Origin: Leptolyngbya sp. FACHB-8
GTDB lineage: Bacteria > Cyanobacteriota > Cyanobacteriia > Elainellales > Elainellaceae
Reading direction: 5' to 3'
Assembly (NCBI RefSeq): GCF_014695575.1
Contig: NZ_JACJOO010000080.1
Span: 23,624-87,623, forward strand
Length of the DNA: 64,000 nt
The position numbers and the translations under genes were made by a program. The notes beneath the pieces are model-generated. The model had not been told where the DNA came from and ran no database searches. It saw only the letters and a program-made list of their open reading frames with translations. Shown in pieces: positions 39,512 to 47,920 of this stretch (its first letter is position 1; every line of letters begins with the position of its first letter).

Positions 39512-40602
39512 GATGGTTTTGGTAGATGTCTCAAAAACTTGCACAGGTGATGATTCAGGTCTATCGAGGCAGGACGAGATAGCGCAACTCCCAGACCTGA
39601 CAGGGAAAGCGCTAGAACAGCTGGAACCCATGGGATCCAACCACTTAACAGGAACACAACAAAACAACTGGCTGTTAACACTGCAATCTCTAGTGTTAAA
39701 ACAACCCCGAGAGCTTTACTCGAGCGAAAACGCCAGGCACTCAATCCGCCTACGATCGCCCACAGCCCAATCCAGGCTTTTTCTACAGAAGTCTGCCATA
39801 CCCATATCAGAGGGCGATGATCGTACACAGCACTCAGAAGCTGGCTGATCATGTGAGCATGAATCATAACACCGGGCATTTTCCCGAGTGGTGTGATGTG
39901 GCGGTCTGTAGAATGAACGTCAGTGACACCAATCAACACAATACGATTTTTAACGCGTTCAGAATCCACTGGAGACGTTAAAAATTCCCGTAATGGAATG
40001 GTATCAGCAATGGTATGACCAGATTTAATAGAACGGTAATTGAGAAGTAGTTGATCCCCTTCATGGGGAAGAGAAATATACCCATTAAAAGGGGAGAATA
40101 AATAAGCAAAATAGCGATCGCCCAATCCTATAAATGTTTGCTTCTCTTCATCAAATGTTGGATAGAGCTGATCCTGGCTAAAATATTGGAACGCAACCTG
40201 GCTACTAAAGGAAAAGATAGTATCGGGGCAGGGAGACTTAGGATGGGGCGGCATCGCTAATAGCTGTCTTCGGAGAGTTCCATCGGTATCTGCAACAAAA
40301 TCGCTAAACCCGACCCATTTGGCTTCAGATGGGGCAGAAATTGGGGGAGTGTCCTTCCCTGGGGCTGATTTGCAGATACTGACGAGACGTTCCATTTGGA
40401 GCTGTTGAGCGAGAACTGGAACCTCTGCATGAACCGGAAAATCTCGATAAATATCTAAGCCAATAACCCGAGCCTGATCACTTTGTAGTTTTTGCAGGAG
40501 CAGGGATAAGGCTTCATCAGAGATGGTTTGACCTGATAGCAAACCTTTCATCCGGGTGTTCCGTTGCCAATCCTCATCCTGTTGATCTACCGTAATCACC
40601 AA
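39508..40602 (-). CDS. CHASE2 sensor part of frameshifted kinase
   Basis: 364 codons from a GTG at 40600-40602. The product is a CHASE2 extracytoplasmic sensor (VITVDQQDEDWQRN...ARVIGLDIYRD...LVSICK...GFSDFVADTDGTLRRQLL...LLNYRS...RIVLIGVTDVHSTDRHITPLG...GVMIHAHMISQLLSAV), followed by three C-terminal membrane helices. The first strand of CHASE2 is encoded at the end of the preceding kinase frame, so the two frames appear to be one gene separated by a -1 shift at about 40608-40613 (CTC-CCC-GGC). It could be a real mutation, a sequencing error, or slippage. Confidence 0.75.
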   Translation of the reverse strand: MVITVDQQDEDWQRNTRMKGLLSGQTISDEALSLLLQKLQSDQARVIGLDIYRDFPVHAEVPVLAQQLQMERLVSICKSAPGKDTPPISAPSEAKWVGFSDFVADTDGTLRRQLLAMPPHPKSPCPDTIFSFSSQVAFQYFSQDQLYPTFDEEKQTFIGLGDRYFAYLFSPFNGYISLPHEGDQLLLNYRSIKSGHTIADTIPLREFLTSPVDSERVKNRIVLIGVTDVHSTDRHITPLGKMPGVMIHAHMISQLLSAVYDHRPLIWVWQTSVEKAWIGLWAIVGGLSAWRFRSSKALGVVLTLEIAVLTASCFVVFLLSGWIPWVPAVLALSLSGLGVALSRPASIDLNHHLCKFLRHLPKPS

Positions 40603-41615
40603 AAGCCGGGGAGATCGGGTACCTCAGCAGGGCGTAACTGCATCATCGCATCCAGAGCTTTGAGTTCGAGCGGTTGCATCCACCCGTTTCCCCGTATCCC
40701 CAAGCACAGGGTTGCCATTGTCATACTCAATAGCACAACCCACGGGACTTCTCGCAAACGGAGGCGGGGAGTGAGTTCTCGTTCTAGGAGAGCGATCGCC
40801 CGCAAAATCTCCTGGGTATTTTTGGGGCGTTGAGTCGGGATCGGAGCCATCAATGAGTCCAGCAGCCGCGCGAAATTGGATGAAATGCCAGGAACAGCAC
40901 TTTGCCACTGCAGGCTAATCGCATCTTTGGCCGTTGGCAGGTCTGCGATGGGAGTCTGGGTGAGGGCATAAACCAGGGTACGACCGAGGGCAAAAAAGTC
41001 GGACTGGGGTACGGCCCGTCCATCCATTTGCTCCGCAGGGGCGTAGCCTCTTGTAAATAGATGGTAAGTACCCGTCACATTCTGCTGAAGTTTTTTGTGA
41101 TACGTCTCAGTCATTTCACGACTGATGCCAAAATCGATCAGCACCAGCTTCCCATCTGGCTTTCGTATGATATTGGATGGCTTGATATCGCGATGCAAAA
41201 AATTAGCATGATGAATGTGATCGAGAATTTCAACCAACTGTTTGAGATAGGCGATCGCTTCCGCTTCCGATAATGGATGAGTTGTTTTCAGCCATTCCTG
41301 CAAAGTTTCGCCCGGCACTTTCTCCATCACCAAATAATGCAGCGGCTCTGGGAATCCCGGCACCTGCTCACAAAAATACCCATCTTCCGGGCTAACCCAG
41401 GGGATACCGGGATGAGGGAGGCGTTGCAAAACTTCTGCTTCTTGTTGTAAGCGTTTAATTAGATCAGGAGAATCTTCCTTTAATAGTTTGAGAACTTTAA
41501 TAGGATGATCTTTAGCCTGTTGATCACAAACTTCAAATACTTCACTCATACCGCCTGAACCCAATAGACGGATGATAGAGTAGCGCTGATGGAGTAAGGT
41601 GCCCGGCGAAATCAT
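40596..41615 (-). CDS. Serine/threonine protein kinase (N-terminal part of CHASE2 kinase)
   Basis: 339 codons. A full Hanks-type kinase: G-loop LGSGGMSEVFE, catalytic Lys in IKVLKLL, HRDIKPSN, DFG (LIDFGIS), APE-like YAPAEQM. Then a membrane helix (VPWVVLLSMTMATLCLGI) and the start of a CHASE2 domain (MQPLELKALDAMMQLRPAEVPDLP) where the frame runs into TGA. The natural protein in other cyanobacteria is kinase-TM-CHASE2-TM3. A kinase truncated after the helix might still be active but without its sensor. Thirty-five bp downstream of a STAND ATPase gene on the same strand. Confidence 0.85.
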   Translation of the reverse strand: MISPGTLLHQRYSIIRLLGSGGMSEVFEVCDQQAKDHPIKVLKLLKEDSPDLIKRLQQEAEVLQRLPHPGIPWVSPEDGYFCEQVPGFPEPLHYLVMEKVPGETLQEWLKTTHPLSEAEAIAYLKQLVEILDHIHHANFLHRDIKPSNIIRKPDGKLVLIDFGISREMTETYHKKLQQNVTGTYHLFTRGYAPAEQMDGRAVPQSDFFALGRTLVYALTQTPIADLPTAKDAISLQWQSAVPGISSNFARLLDSLMAPIPTQRPKNTQEILRAIALLERELTPRLRLREVPWVVLLSMTMATLCLGIRGNGWMQPLELKALDAMMQLRPAEVPDLPGFW

Positions 41616-41650
41616 GGTGAGACAAAGGCCATGGTGAAATCTAACGAGAA

Positions 41651-43087
41651 CTATCGGCTTACTGAAATGCAGCTTTTAATGTATTTCATGACAACAGGCG
41701 AAGCCATGTAAGTTGTCGTTTCGTGATGACGGCTCCGTTCGATGAGCGATCGCCAGCTCAAAGCTTCCAGTGCTTCATTTAAACTGGATTTCGACTCGCT
41801 GGATTGAAATTGCTGGCGTAGATCCGGACGGCTGATAGGGTTCCCGTCTTGCTGTGTCAAGTAGAATAAAATGTCTTTTTCTAAGCCTGATAAGCGCTTG
41901 AATTGATAGTGCAGCAGATTACTGATGTTTCCTAAATAGGTGGTGTGATCCTGGCAAAATTCCCCCACATGGCCGTCAAACACTTCTGCAATATGGGCAG
42001 CGACAACGCGTAAGGCATAGGGATTACCTCGGTAGGTATCAATCAGATCACTCCAGCAGTCCAAGTCCTTTAATTCATAATCTTGAAGTAATTTAATTGC
42101 TGTTTCTTGATCTAATTTTTTAAGCTTGAGTCCTTGCACCGTTTCTGTTGACTTCTCCAGTAACTCCAGATCCGCTAGCGGTTCCCAGGCTTCCAGCATG
42201 ATTAAACTTTGATGGTTGTGAGCAGCTATGCCGTGAAAGAACAGCTCGTAGGATTCATAGCCAGCCCGATATCGCCGCAATCGAGATTCTTCTTCTAAAA
42301 CCCGATCGACGTCTTCCAAGACCAGGAGTATCCGTTGCTGCTGAAGCTGGTTAACCAGTAAGGATAGATGCCGCTCTTCCTCACTGGGTGTGTAGCGTTC
42401 TGGGACTAATACATTTAGCAAATCTGCCAGCAGCGATGCGCAGGAGGGTAGACCCCGGAGCGATCGCCAAATGACGCGGTTGAAGTCTGTCTTGACCTGG
42501 TGAACCCATTGCTTGAGCAACGTCGTTTTACCAATTCCATAGTCCCCATACACCGTGATTAAACGGCTTCCCTGCTGCTTGAACTGGGTCAGTGTTGCCA
42601 ATTCTGTATGCCGTCCGTAGCACACAGATAAAACAGGTACTTCATCCAACATGGAAGAACTGGTCAGTTGTTCAACCGTTCTGGATACAGCTTGATAATC
42701 CGTTGCCGGGGGTGCGGAAAGCGGTAGAAGTTCCTCTACCCGCACCCCTGGCAATCGATAACCAGCCTGATCTAATAATGCGGCTACTCGATTGGCTCGT
42801 ACACCCATCGTTTGAACTTCGGCAGCGCTTGCCTGCTGAGCCCGGTTCGTTAATAACAAATCCTCAATGTAGGCATACAAATTACTGCAATACTTCCGGG
42901 CACTTATTGATTGCACGTGCAGCAGATTTGCAATGTCATTGGGTCGATATCCCAATAACAAACCTTTCAGGTATACCCGTTCTCTCGGTGTTAGCTGAGA
43001 ACCTTTGGCGATCGCCAGATCATCACATAAACGCTGTAAATTCCAAGTTTCTGAAGCAGCTGCAAATAGCTCTTGAGATACTTCCAT
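41651..43087 (-). CDS. STAND/NB-ARC ATPase with N-terminal helical HTH domain
   Basis: 479 residues from ATG at 43085-43087 (an in-frame GTG at 43165 adds 26). N-terminal about 75 residues: LTPRERVYLKGLLLGYRPNDIANLLHVQSISARKYCSNLYAYI, an HTH-like module common in front of cyanobacterial NB-ARC proteins. Then NB-ARC: P-loop GDYGIGKTTLLKQW, RNBS-like RVIWRSLRG, Walker B RILLVLEDVDRVLEE, GLPL-like YRGNPYALRVVAAHI, and winged helix. No C-terminal repeats, so the sensor is missing or encoded elsewhere. Upstream and probably co-transcribed with the CHASE2 kinase and DUF928 genes. Confidence 0.82.
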   Translation of the reverse strand: MEVSQELFAAASETWNLQRLCDDLAIAKGSQLTPRERVYLKGLLLGYRPNDIANLLHVQSISARKYCSNLYAYIEDLLLTNRAQQASAAEVQTMGVRANRVAALLDQAGYRLPGVRVEELLPLSAPPATDYQAVSRTVEQLTSSSMLDEVPVLSVCYGRHTELATLTQFKQQGSRLITVYGDYGIGKTTLLKQWVHQVKTDFNRVIWRSLRGLPSCASLLADLLNVLVPERYTPSEEERHLSLLVNQLQQQRILLVLEDVDRVLEEESRLRRYRAGYESYELFFHGIAAHNHQSLIMLEAWEPLADLELLEKSTETVQGLKLKKLDQETAIKLLQDYELKDLDCWSDLIDTYRGNPYALRVVAAHIAEVFDGHVGEFCQDHTTYLGNISNLLHYQFKRLSGLEKDILFYLTQQDGNPISRPDLRQQFQSSESKSSLNEALEALSWRSLIERSRHHETTTYMASPVVMKYIKSCISVSR

Positions 43088-43406
43088 CAACCGATGCACC
43101 CTTACGTACTTGTTAGAAAAACTATATGGAAGTCGTCCGTTTAATGAGGCAGCAGTGGGCTGCACGGACGATTTCTGCTCTTTGTCTAGATTAGCTTTTT
43201 GAAGCGCAACCTACGAAACTACATACAAAATTATTCTGTATGAAATTTTCTCTGTTACTGTTTTGTGGGTGGAATTACGGTAATAGCTTCTCTATTCTGA
43301 AACACATCAGAAACATTACTGATTTACCACCCTCTGATATAACAACAGATTGCTCTGTTCCCACCAGAGGTTGGTCTTACTCATCTCCCACTCCAAGGAT
43401 ACTTGT
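43088..43406. other. Divergent intergenic region
   Basis: About 320 bp between the STAND ATPase and the secreted protein gene, AT-rich, likely holding both promoters. No gene. Confidence 0.5.
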
Positions 43407-44993
43407 ATGGCCATCCAAAAGACTGTTTTAGACTCTTCGAATGACAGCATGCAAGGGAATAATGTAGGCGGAACGGCTTACGAGATTTACTCTATTTCCA
43501 CTGTGCAAGATGAGGATAACCTCATCGTTGTCATCAATACAAATTTCCCTTTGAGTGGGGTAGGTGAAATTGCAGCCGGGGACTTGCTCTTTAATTTCGG
43601 CAATTCCAACTTGCAGGGTGCTAATGGTAGCCTCTACGGCGTGCGATTTGCGGGCAATAATGATTCCGGTGTATCTCAACTGGGGTTGTATTCCAATGTC
43701 TCCGCTGTGAGTGTTGCGTCTCAAAATACACAATTCTTGTCGAATTATGGAGCTTATAACCAATACATTTCGAACCATGGCGGTACTCCATCTGCCGGTG
43801 AATTAAGTGCAGGAGACACCTATTTCAGTGCCGGTAGCCATGTTCCTAACGTAATTCAATCAGGTAACCATGTATCTGACGTGCAGGTTCGGAATGCCGC
43901 CAACCTACAAAGCCGAGGCATCACGACCCAGGGGGCTGGCAGCAATACATTTGGCATTGCAATTCCTCGCTCTTGCTTACCATCTGGAGCCTTCACGTTA
44001 TCCTGGTCGCCCGAGTGCAACAATGACCTGGTGGCCATACGTGATACGAACAATATGACCCTCGGTGTTGCGATCGAGAAAAGCTTAAATGGCCATGAAG
44101 CGGACACCGATAAGGATGCTGTCCGAGTGCGAGAAGGGGCTCCAGCGGTATTTGAGTATGCTGTAAAGAATACTGGTAACGTTTCCTTCCTGCAAAGACA
44201 GGTGCGGGTTACTGATAGTGATCAGCGGTTTGTGCCCACTTTGGATGTGAGTAGCGATCGCGGCAGAGATGGGATTCTCAGCCCCGATGAAACTTGGGTT
44301 TATCGAGCCAGTGGTGCACTACAACAAACCCCTGTTAACCGGATTAACTTTGACACAGATGGCCGAGGCCGCTCTTTAGCAGCTGGGACGATTATTGATA
44401 CTGAATACAGCAACTTAGGCATTCAGATTTCCACTCCCAACGCAGGGGATTGTGATGCCATGATTTTTGACAGCAGCAATCCAAGCCGATGTGACCGGGA
44501 TCTGGGTACCTCCAATCGAGATTTTGGTGGGCCGGGCGTCGGCGTCGGTGGCCGCCGTGGGCGTCCCGGAGAGAATCGCTACGATCGAGGCAATGTGCTG
44601 ATTGTTTCGCAGGATGGCAACTGCCGGAGACCCAATGATGACCGCAACGGAGGAACCATCCGATTTGAATTTGATGAATTAGTCGGTTTAAGCGGTGTCG
44701 GTTTGTTAGATATCGACAGACGGGGTGGAACAATTACAACTTTTGATGAGGATGGAAAACGCCTGGGTTGTTACAACATGGCACGCTTGGGTAACAATAG
44801 CTTCCAGGAAGTGAAGATCTGCAATGATTTAGTGGCTGCGGTAGAAGTGACATTCCGAGGGGATGGGGCGATCACGCATCTTGATTATTGTCGTCTCTAC
44901 CGCAACACGGGTACGGTTACGGTGGATGCATCTAGTTCGTTAAGTGCATCAGATCGAGCATTTGCTCAGGTTCTACCCCCTGCTGGTCGTTAA
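43407..44993 (+). CDS. Large extracellular-type protein, Asp/Gly/Asn-rich, function unknown
   Basis: 528 residues. Start ATG with AGGA 8 nt upstream. No Sec signal peptide is visible (MAIQKTVLDSSNDSMQGNN), yet composition and motifs are those of surface proteins. Residues 1-200 are a beta-rich domain (SAGELSAGDTYFSAGSHVP); 210-320 a DUF11/CARDB-like segment (AVFEYAVKNTGNVSFLQRQVRVTDSD, SPDETWVYRASG); 330-500 a domain often found in cyanobacterial secreted proteins (SLAAGTIIDTEYSNLGIQIS, CDAMIFDSSNPSRCDRDLGT, GNVLIVSQD). Type I secretion would fit a signal-less Asp-rich protein, but no transporter is adjacent. No PEP-CTERM tail. Confidence 0.75.
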   Translation: MAIQKTVLDSSNDSMQGNNVGGTAYEIYSISTVQDEDNLIVVINTNFPLSGVGEIAAGDLLFNFGNSNLQGANGSLYGVRFAGNNDSGVSQLGLYSNVSAVSVASQNTQFLSNYGAYNQYISNHGGTPSAGELSAGDTYFSAGSHVPNVIQSGNHVSDVQVRNAANLQSRGITTQGAGSNTFGIAIPRSCLPSGAFTLSWSPECNNDLVAIRDTNNMTLGVAIEKSLNGHEADTDKDAVRVREGAPAVFEYAVKNTGNVSFLQRQVRVTDSDQRFVPTLDVSSDRGRDGILSPDETWVYRASGALQQTPVNRINFDTDGRGRSLAAGTIIDTEYSNLGIQISTPNAGDCDAMIFDSSNPSRCDRDLGTSNRDFGGPGVGVGGRRGRPGENRYDRGNVLIVSQDGNCRRPNDDRNGGTIRFEFDELVGLSGVGLLDIDRRGGTITTFDEDGKRLGCYNMARLGNNSFQEVKICNDLVAAVEVTFRGDGAITHLDYCRLYRNTGTVTVDASSSLSASDRAFAQVLPPAGR

Positions 44994-45043
44994 TCCTGGG
45001 GTTTATTCCAATCCTGCCTAGCTTGGTATGAATTAGATAGAGT

Positions 45044-45068
45044 ACGTGCGGTGCTTCACACCGCACGT
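45044..45068 (+). terminator. Hairpin terminator after the secreted protein gene
   Basis: ACGTGCGGTG-CTTCA-CACCGCACGT stem followed by TTATTTAT, 50 bp past the stop. Confidence 0.65.
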
Positions 45069-45078
45069 TTATTTATGC

Positions 45079-45293
45079 CAGGACTTACGCATTCATGTTG
45101 TGTGCTGTGCGCAGCACAGCACACAACATGAATGCTCTAAATAACCTGAGTTCGGGTTAAGGACCTTTTCGAGTGCCGCGCAACGCGCGGCACTCGAAAA
45201 GGCTCATTTTGGAGTGCACATAGTGCACGCCAAAATGAGCACTTCAGCTCATCCCGAACTGAGGTTAAATAGGGTGGGTTTGCGCAAGTCCTG
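45079..45293. mobile_element. Family F element containing a family B insertion
   Basis: Outer ends CAGGACTTACGCA and TGCGCAAGTCCTG. Inside are a perfect 45-bp palindrome (45090-45134, CATTCATGTTGTGTGCTGTG with GCGCA centre) and family B copy 3. A second, degenerate F copy lies at 63296-63375. Confidence 0.7.
45138..45271. mobile_element. Family B element, copy 3, with exact 6-bp target duplication
   Basis: Element 45144-45265 (122 bp): ACCTGAGTTCGGGTTAAGG to CCCGAACTGAGGT, two hairpins (GTGCCGCGC-AAC-GCGCGGCAC and a GTGCACATAGTGCAC one). TAAATA stands on both sides (45138-45143, 45266-45271). Confidence 0.88.
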
Positions 45294-45342
45294 ATGTGCA
45301 TGGGATTGTAGGCGGATTTGAAAGCGATGATGGAGGCGATCG

Positions 45343-46638
45343 CTACCCCATTCCACCCTCTCGCCAGATGGCGAAGGTAATCCCCGGTGCGTAGATGTTG
45401 ACAAACATTGTTTGTCCATCAGGTGCAAAACAAATCCCGGCGAACTCCGATTGATTCCGCACGTTGCGGGCCAAGGGGTAGAGGTCTCCAGTGGGTGTAA
45501 TGCCAATCAACCGCTGTTCGCCCCGGCCATCTTCGCAAACAATCAGGTCGCCCCAGGGAGACATGGTTAAGTTATCGGGGTAGTCCAGTTTTTGCGGATT
45601 GTTGGGTTGCACGAATAGTTCCAGCGTGCCGCCATCCTGGTGTGATGCACCCGGCGTATAACGCCACACCTGACCGTTGGGAATGTCGCCGCCGCTGGTA
45701 CAGGTGATGTAAAAATGTCCGTCGTGATAGCAAATGCCCTCACCTCGGGAGAATTGGGCTGCGCCTTTGCGAAATCCTTCGACCCGAACCGTATCGTCGG
45801 CTGGGTCTACCTCATCAATTGGAACCCAGCTGACTGCAACAGGTTCTTGTACTGGGAATTTTTGATGGGTGCGGAGCTGGGGGCGATCGCTCACCATCAA
45901 CGCTTCCAGCACACCACCTGCCTGCAAATTCCCCCGTTCATTCGGAATAAAGCGATAGAACAATCCATCACCTCGATCTTCGGTCTGGTACAAAATGCCC
46001 GTGCGTGGATCGACGGCGATCGCCTCATGGTTAAATCGCCCTAACGCCACAATCGGTTCTGGATTGACAGGCCCAGTAGCTGCCGCAGGAACTTCAAACA
46101 CATACCCGTGACGCTTCGACACCCGCACCCCATCCCGCACCACTTCGGGGACATACACTGTCTCCTCGCAGCTCAGCCAGGAATTCCAGGGAGTGGGACC
46201 GCCAGCGCAATTTCGTACGGTACCAGCCAGGGATGTGTATTGACGGAGAAGTTGGCGATCGCCTGACACAACCAGCGTTGTTGTCCCACCTGCACCCCGC
46301 TCATCATATTTCTGAGGGGTGGTTCCCTGCACGCCATTCAGCGCCCCAGGCATTAACTCATGGTTTCGTACCAAAATTGTGCTGCCATCGGGGCCAGGAA
46401 AGGCTGCCATGCCATCAAATGCTCCGGGCACCCGATAGCCATCGTTCATGGTTTGCCCTTCCGTTGAAATGACCCGATAACGAAAGCCAGACGGTAATTC
46501 GAGTAAGGTCTCTGGATCACGCTGAAGCGCACCAAACCCAGTGGAGGGCGTAGCAGAGCAGGAGTAGAGGGGATGAGCGATCGCCCCCATTGCACTCAGC
46601 CCACTCAATGCCAGAAATTGTCGCCGTGAAATTGCCAT
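45343..46638 (-). CDS. PhoX-like (DUF839) phosphatase, Tat-exported
   Basis: 431 residues. Twin-arginine signal SRRQFLALSGLSAMGA. The DUF839 body has LPSGFRYRVIS, DGMAAFPGPDGSTILVRNHE, GTTTLVVS, RNCAGGPTPWNSWLSCEETVY, GRFNHEAIAVDPRTGILYQTEDRGDGLFYRFIP, and DNLTMSPWGDLIVCED. These are the Ca/Fe-binding and catalytic segments of PhoX-type alkaline phosphatases, so a periplasmic phosphatase is likely, though many DUF839 proteins are untested. ATG at 46636-46638 is preferred (GGAG 5 nt upstream, directly before the twin Arg). No Pho box could be confirmed. Confidence 0.87.
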   Translation of the reverse strand: MAISRRQFLALSGLSAMGAIAHPLYSCSATPSTGFGALQRDPETLLELPSGFRYRVISTEGQTMNDGYRVPGAFDGMAAFPGPDGSTILVRNHELMPGALNGVQGTTPQKYDERGAGGTTTLVVSGDRQLLRQYTSLAGTVRNCAGGPTPWNSWLSCEETVYVPEVVRDGVRVSKRHGYVFEVPAAATGPVNPEPIVALGRFNHEAIAVDPRTGILYQTEDRGDGLFYRFIPNERGNLQAGGVLEALMVSDRPQLRTHQKFPVQEPVAVSWVPIDEVDPADDTVRVEGFRKGAAQFSRGEGICYHDGHFYITCTSGGDIPNGQVWRYTPGASHQDGGTLELFVQPNNPQKLDYPDNLTMSPWGDLIVCEDGRGEQRLIGITPTGDLYPLARNVRNQSEFAGICFAPDGQTMFVNIYAPGITFAIWREGGMG

Positions 46639-46752
46639 GAACGCTCCGTCTTCGATATCACCAGTCATGATGGCAGAGGCCAAAGCCCCCTGCCATCATG
46701 ACTTAAACCGGTTGACGAAGGCTATAGATGCAATGCTCTCTTTAAATCCCCT

Positions 46753-47610
46753 TTAAACGAGAGACAGCCGGGGCACAGTGGCAACCCCGGCTGGAACACA
46801 ACGATTAACGGCAGTGGCAATGGGACGAATACTTTGAACCAGATCCACCATTTCATTTAAAGACAAAGCCTGACGAGCATCAGATACAGACTTTTCGGGC
46901 TCAGGGTGGCACTCTACCAGCAACCCATCAGCCCCGGCGGCAACGGCGGCACGGGCAAGACCGGCTACCAATTCATTCTTACCAGCCGCATGGCTTGGAT
47001 CAACCAGTACGGGTAAATGGGTGATCTGCTTCAGAGCAACAACAGCGCCCAGATCCAGCACGTTACGCGTGTAGGTGTCGAAGCTGCGAATGCCACGTTC
47101 GCATAGCATCACGTTGGGGTTACCGTGGCTGAGGATGTATTCGGCGGCCATCACGAATTCTTCCAGGGTAGCCGCCAAGCCGCGCTTTAATAGGATGGGT
47201 TTGTCAATTTCACCCAGAGCTTTGAGTAGGTCGAAGTTTTGCATGTTGCGGCTGCCCACCTGAAGCACATCGGCATGGGCCACGATGTCGTCGATTTGGG
47301 AGATGGCCATAACTTCCGTGATGACAGGCAGGCCGTAGCGATCGCGCACGGCTGCCAAAATTTCTAACCCTTCTAACCCCAAACCCTGGAAATCGTAGGG
47401 AGAAGTACGAGGCTTGTAAACGCCACCGCGCAGAGCTTGTACCGGTGCAGTCACAATCTGACTGGCAACAGCCTCCATTTGCTCCCGGCTTTCTACCGCG
47501 CAGGGACCACCCACGACGAACAGGTCTTTGCCTCCTACAGTCGCCGAACCAATTTGAATGGTGGTCTTGTGAGCAGCATCGGTTTTGAGGGCGAGTTTAG
47601 CTTTCTTCAT
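46753..47610 (-). CDS. aroF: 3-deoxy-7-phosphoheptulonate (DAHP) synthase, type I-beta
   Basis: 285 residues. It condenses PEP and erythrose-4-phosphate, the first step to chorismate and Phe, Tyr, Trp. Motifs: LFVVGGPCAVES with metal ligand Cys37, GGVYKPRTSPYDFQG, QVGSRNMQNFDLLKALG, PILLKRG, ILSHGNPNVMLCERGIRSF, PVLVDPSHAAGK, GLLVECHPEPEKSVSDARQAL. Only about 28 residues precede the barrel, so neither the ferredoxin-like nor the chorismate-mutase regulatory domain of feedback-inhibited relatives is present. ATG at 47608-47610 has AGGA upstream; a longer in-frame start at 47667 would begin right at the end of the attenuator and is rejected. Expression appears to be controlled by two upstream attenuators. 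Confidence 0.94.
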   Translation of the reverse strand: MKKAKLALKTDAAHKTTIQIGSATVGGKDLFVVGGPCAVESREQMEAVASQIVTAPVQALRGGVYKPRTSPYDFQGLGLEGLEILAAVRDRYGLPVITEVMAISQIDDIVAHADVLQVGSRNMQNFDLLKALGEIDKPILLKRGLAATLEEFVMAAEYILSHGNPNVMLCERGIRSFDTYTRNVLDLGAVVALKQITHLPVLVDPSHAAGKNELVAGLARAAVAAGADGLLVECHPEPEKSVSDARQALSLNEMVDLVQSIRPIATAVNRCVPAGVATVPRLSLV

Positions 47611-47668
47611 CAGTCGGTTTCCTGGTGGTTGTGGATGTGTAAGGTGAACGTGAAAGGCAAACGGCATG

Positions 47669-47700
47669 AAAAAAGCCCGGAACCCATGTAGGCTCCGGGC
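47669..47700 (-). terminator. Proximal attenuator terminator of aroF
   Basis: Minus-strand stem GCCCGGAGCC-TACATG-GGTTCCGGGC (10 bp, one G-T) followed by TTTTTT, ending about 60 nt before the aroF ATG. A terminator between promoter and gene on the coding strand is the hallmark of attenuation. The 5' arm can instead pair with 47724-47730. Confidence 0.88.
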
Positions 47701-47705
47701 TGTAA

Positions 47706-47730
47706 TAACGCATGGCTACGTTACCCGGAG
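47706..47730 (-). promoter_or_regulatory. Proximal antiterminator left arm and inner stem
   Basis: CTCCGGG (minus strand, 47724-47730), the last two sense codons plus one base of the leader ORF, is fully complementary to CCCGGAG in the terminator 5' arm (47693-47699). The inner TAACG/CGTTA (47719-47723 with 47706-47710) extends the alternative stem. A ribosome finishing at the leader stop would cover CTCCGGG and let the terminator form. Confidence 0.75.
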
Positions 47731-47786
47731 TATCGTCTGGGCCAAAAAAAGTAAACGTAATAGTCAAAGGAAATTGGAGAAGCCAT
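47721..47786 (-). CDS. Proximal aromatic leader peptide (21 residues)
   Basis: ATG at 47784-47786, TAA at 47721-47723. The product has 8 aromatic residues of 21: residues 7-15 are FDYYVYFFW and residue 19 is Tyr (4 Tyr, 3 Phe, 1 Trp). It starts MASPIS. The stop codon is 20 nt upstream of the terminator stem. Composition and position are those of leader peptides such as pheL or trpL; translation stalling at Tyr/Phe/Trp codons would expose the antiterminator arm. No strong Shine-Dalgarno is present (ACGACAAACC). Confidence 0.8.
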   Translation of the reverse strand: MASPISFDYYVYFFWPRRYSG

Positions 47787-47842
47787 GGTTTGTCGTGCGT
47801 TAGTTAAATGGTGTTGAACATGGAAGAGAAACGGGAACCCCC

Positions 47843-47876
47843 TTAAAACAAAAACCGCAGAGGTCGCTCTGCGGTT
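47843..47876 (-). terminator. Distal attenuator terminator of aroF
   Basis: Minus-strand perfect stem AACCGCAGAG-CGAC-CTCTGCGGTT followed by TTTGTTTT. It lies 28 nt after the stop codon of the distal leader ORF and 57 nt before the proximal leader start. Confidence 0.88.
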
Positions 47877-47920
47877 CACCTGGAGGTTCCAAACGGAATC
47901 CTATTCACCCCAGGTGAACC
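47873..47920 (-). promoter_or_regulatory. Distal antiterminator hairpin
   Basis: GGTTCACCTGG (47910-47920), within the last codons of the distal leader, pairs over 11 bp with CCAGGTGAACC (47873-47883), which shares AACC with the base of the terminator stem. The two structures therefore exclude each other next to the U tract. Confidence 0.75.

Larger units (their letters stand above)
44994..45342. other. Intergenic region with nested palindromic elements
   Basis: 349 bp almost filled by a terminator hairpin (45044-45068) and a composite element (45079-45293). No gene. Confidence 0.75.

Noticed and set aside
40596..40640. Programmed -1 frameshift as firm call
   Set aside because: CTC-CCC-G is not a strong canonical slippery heptamer and I see no clear downstream pseudoknot; kept only as an alternative to mutation.
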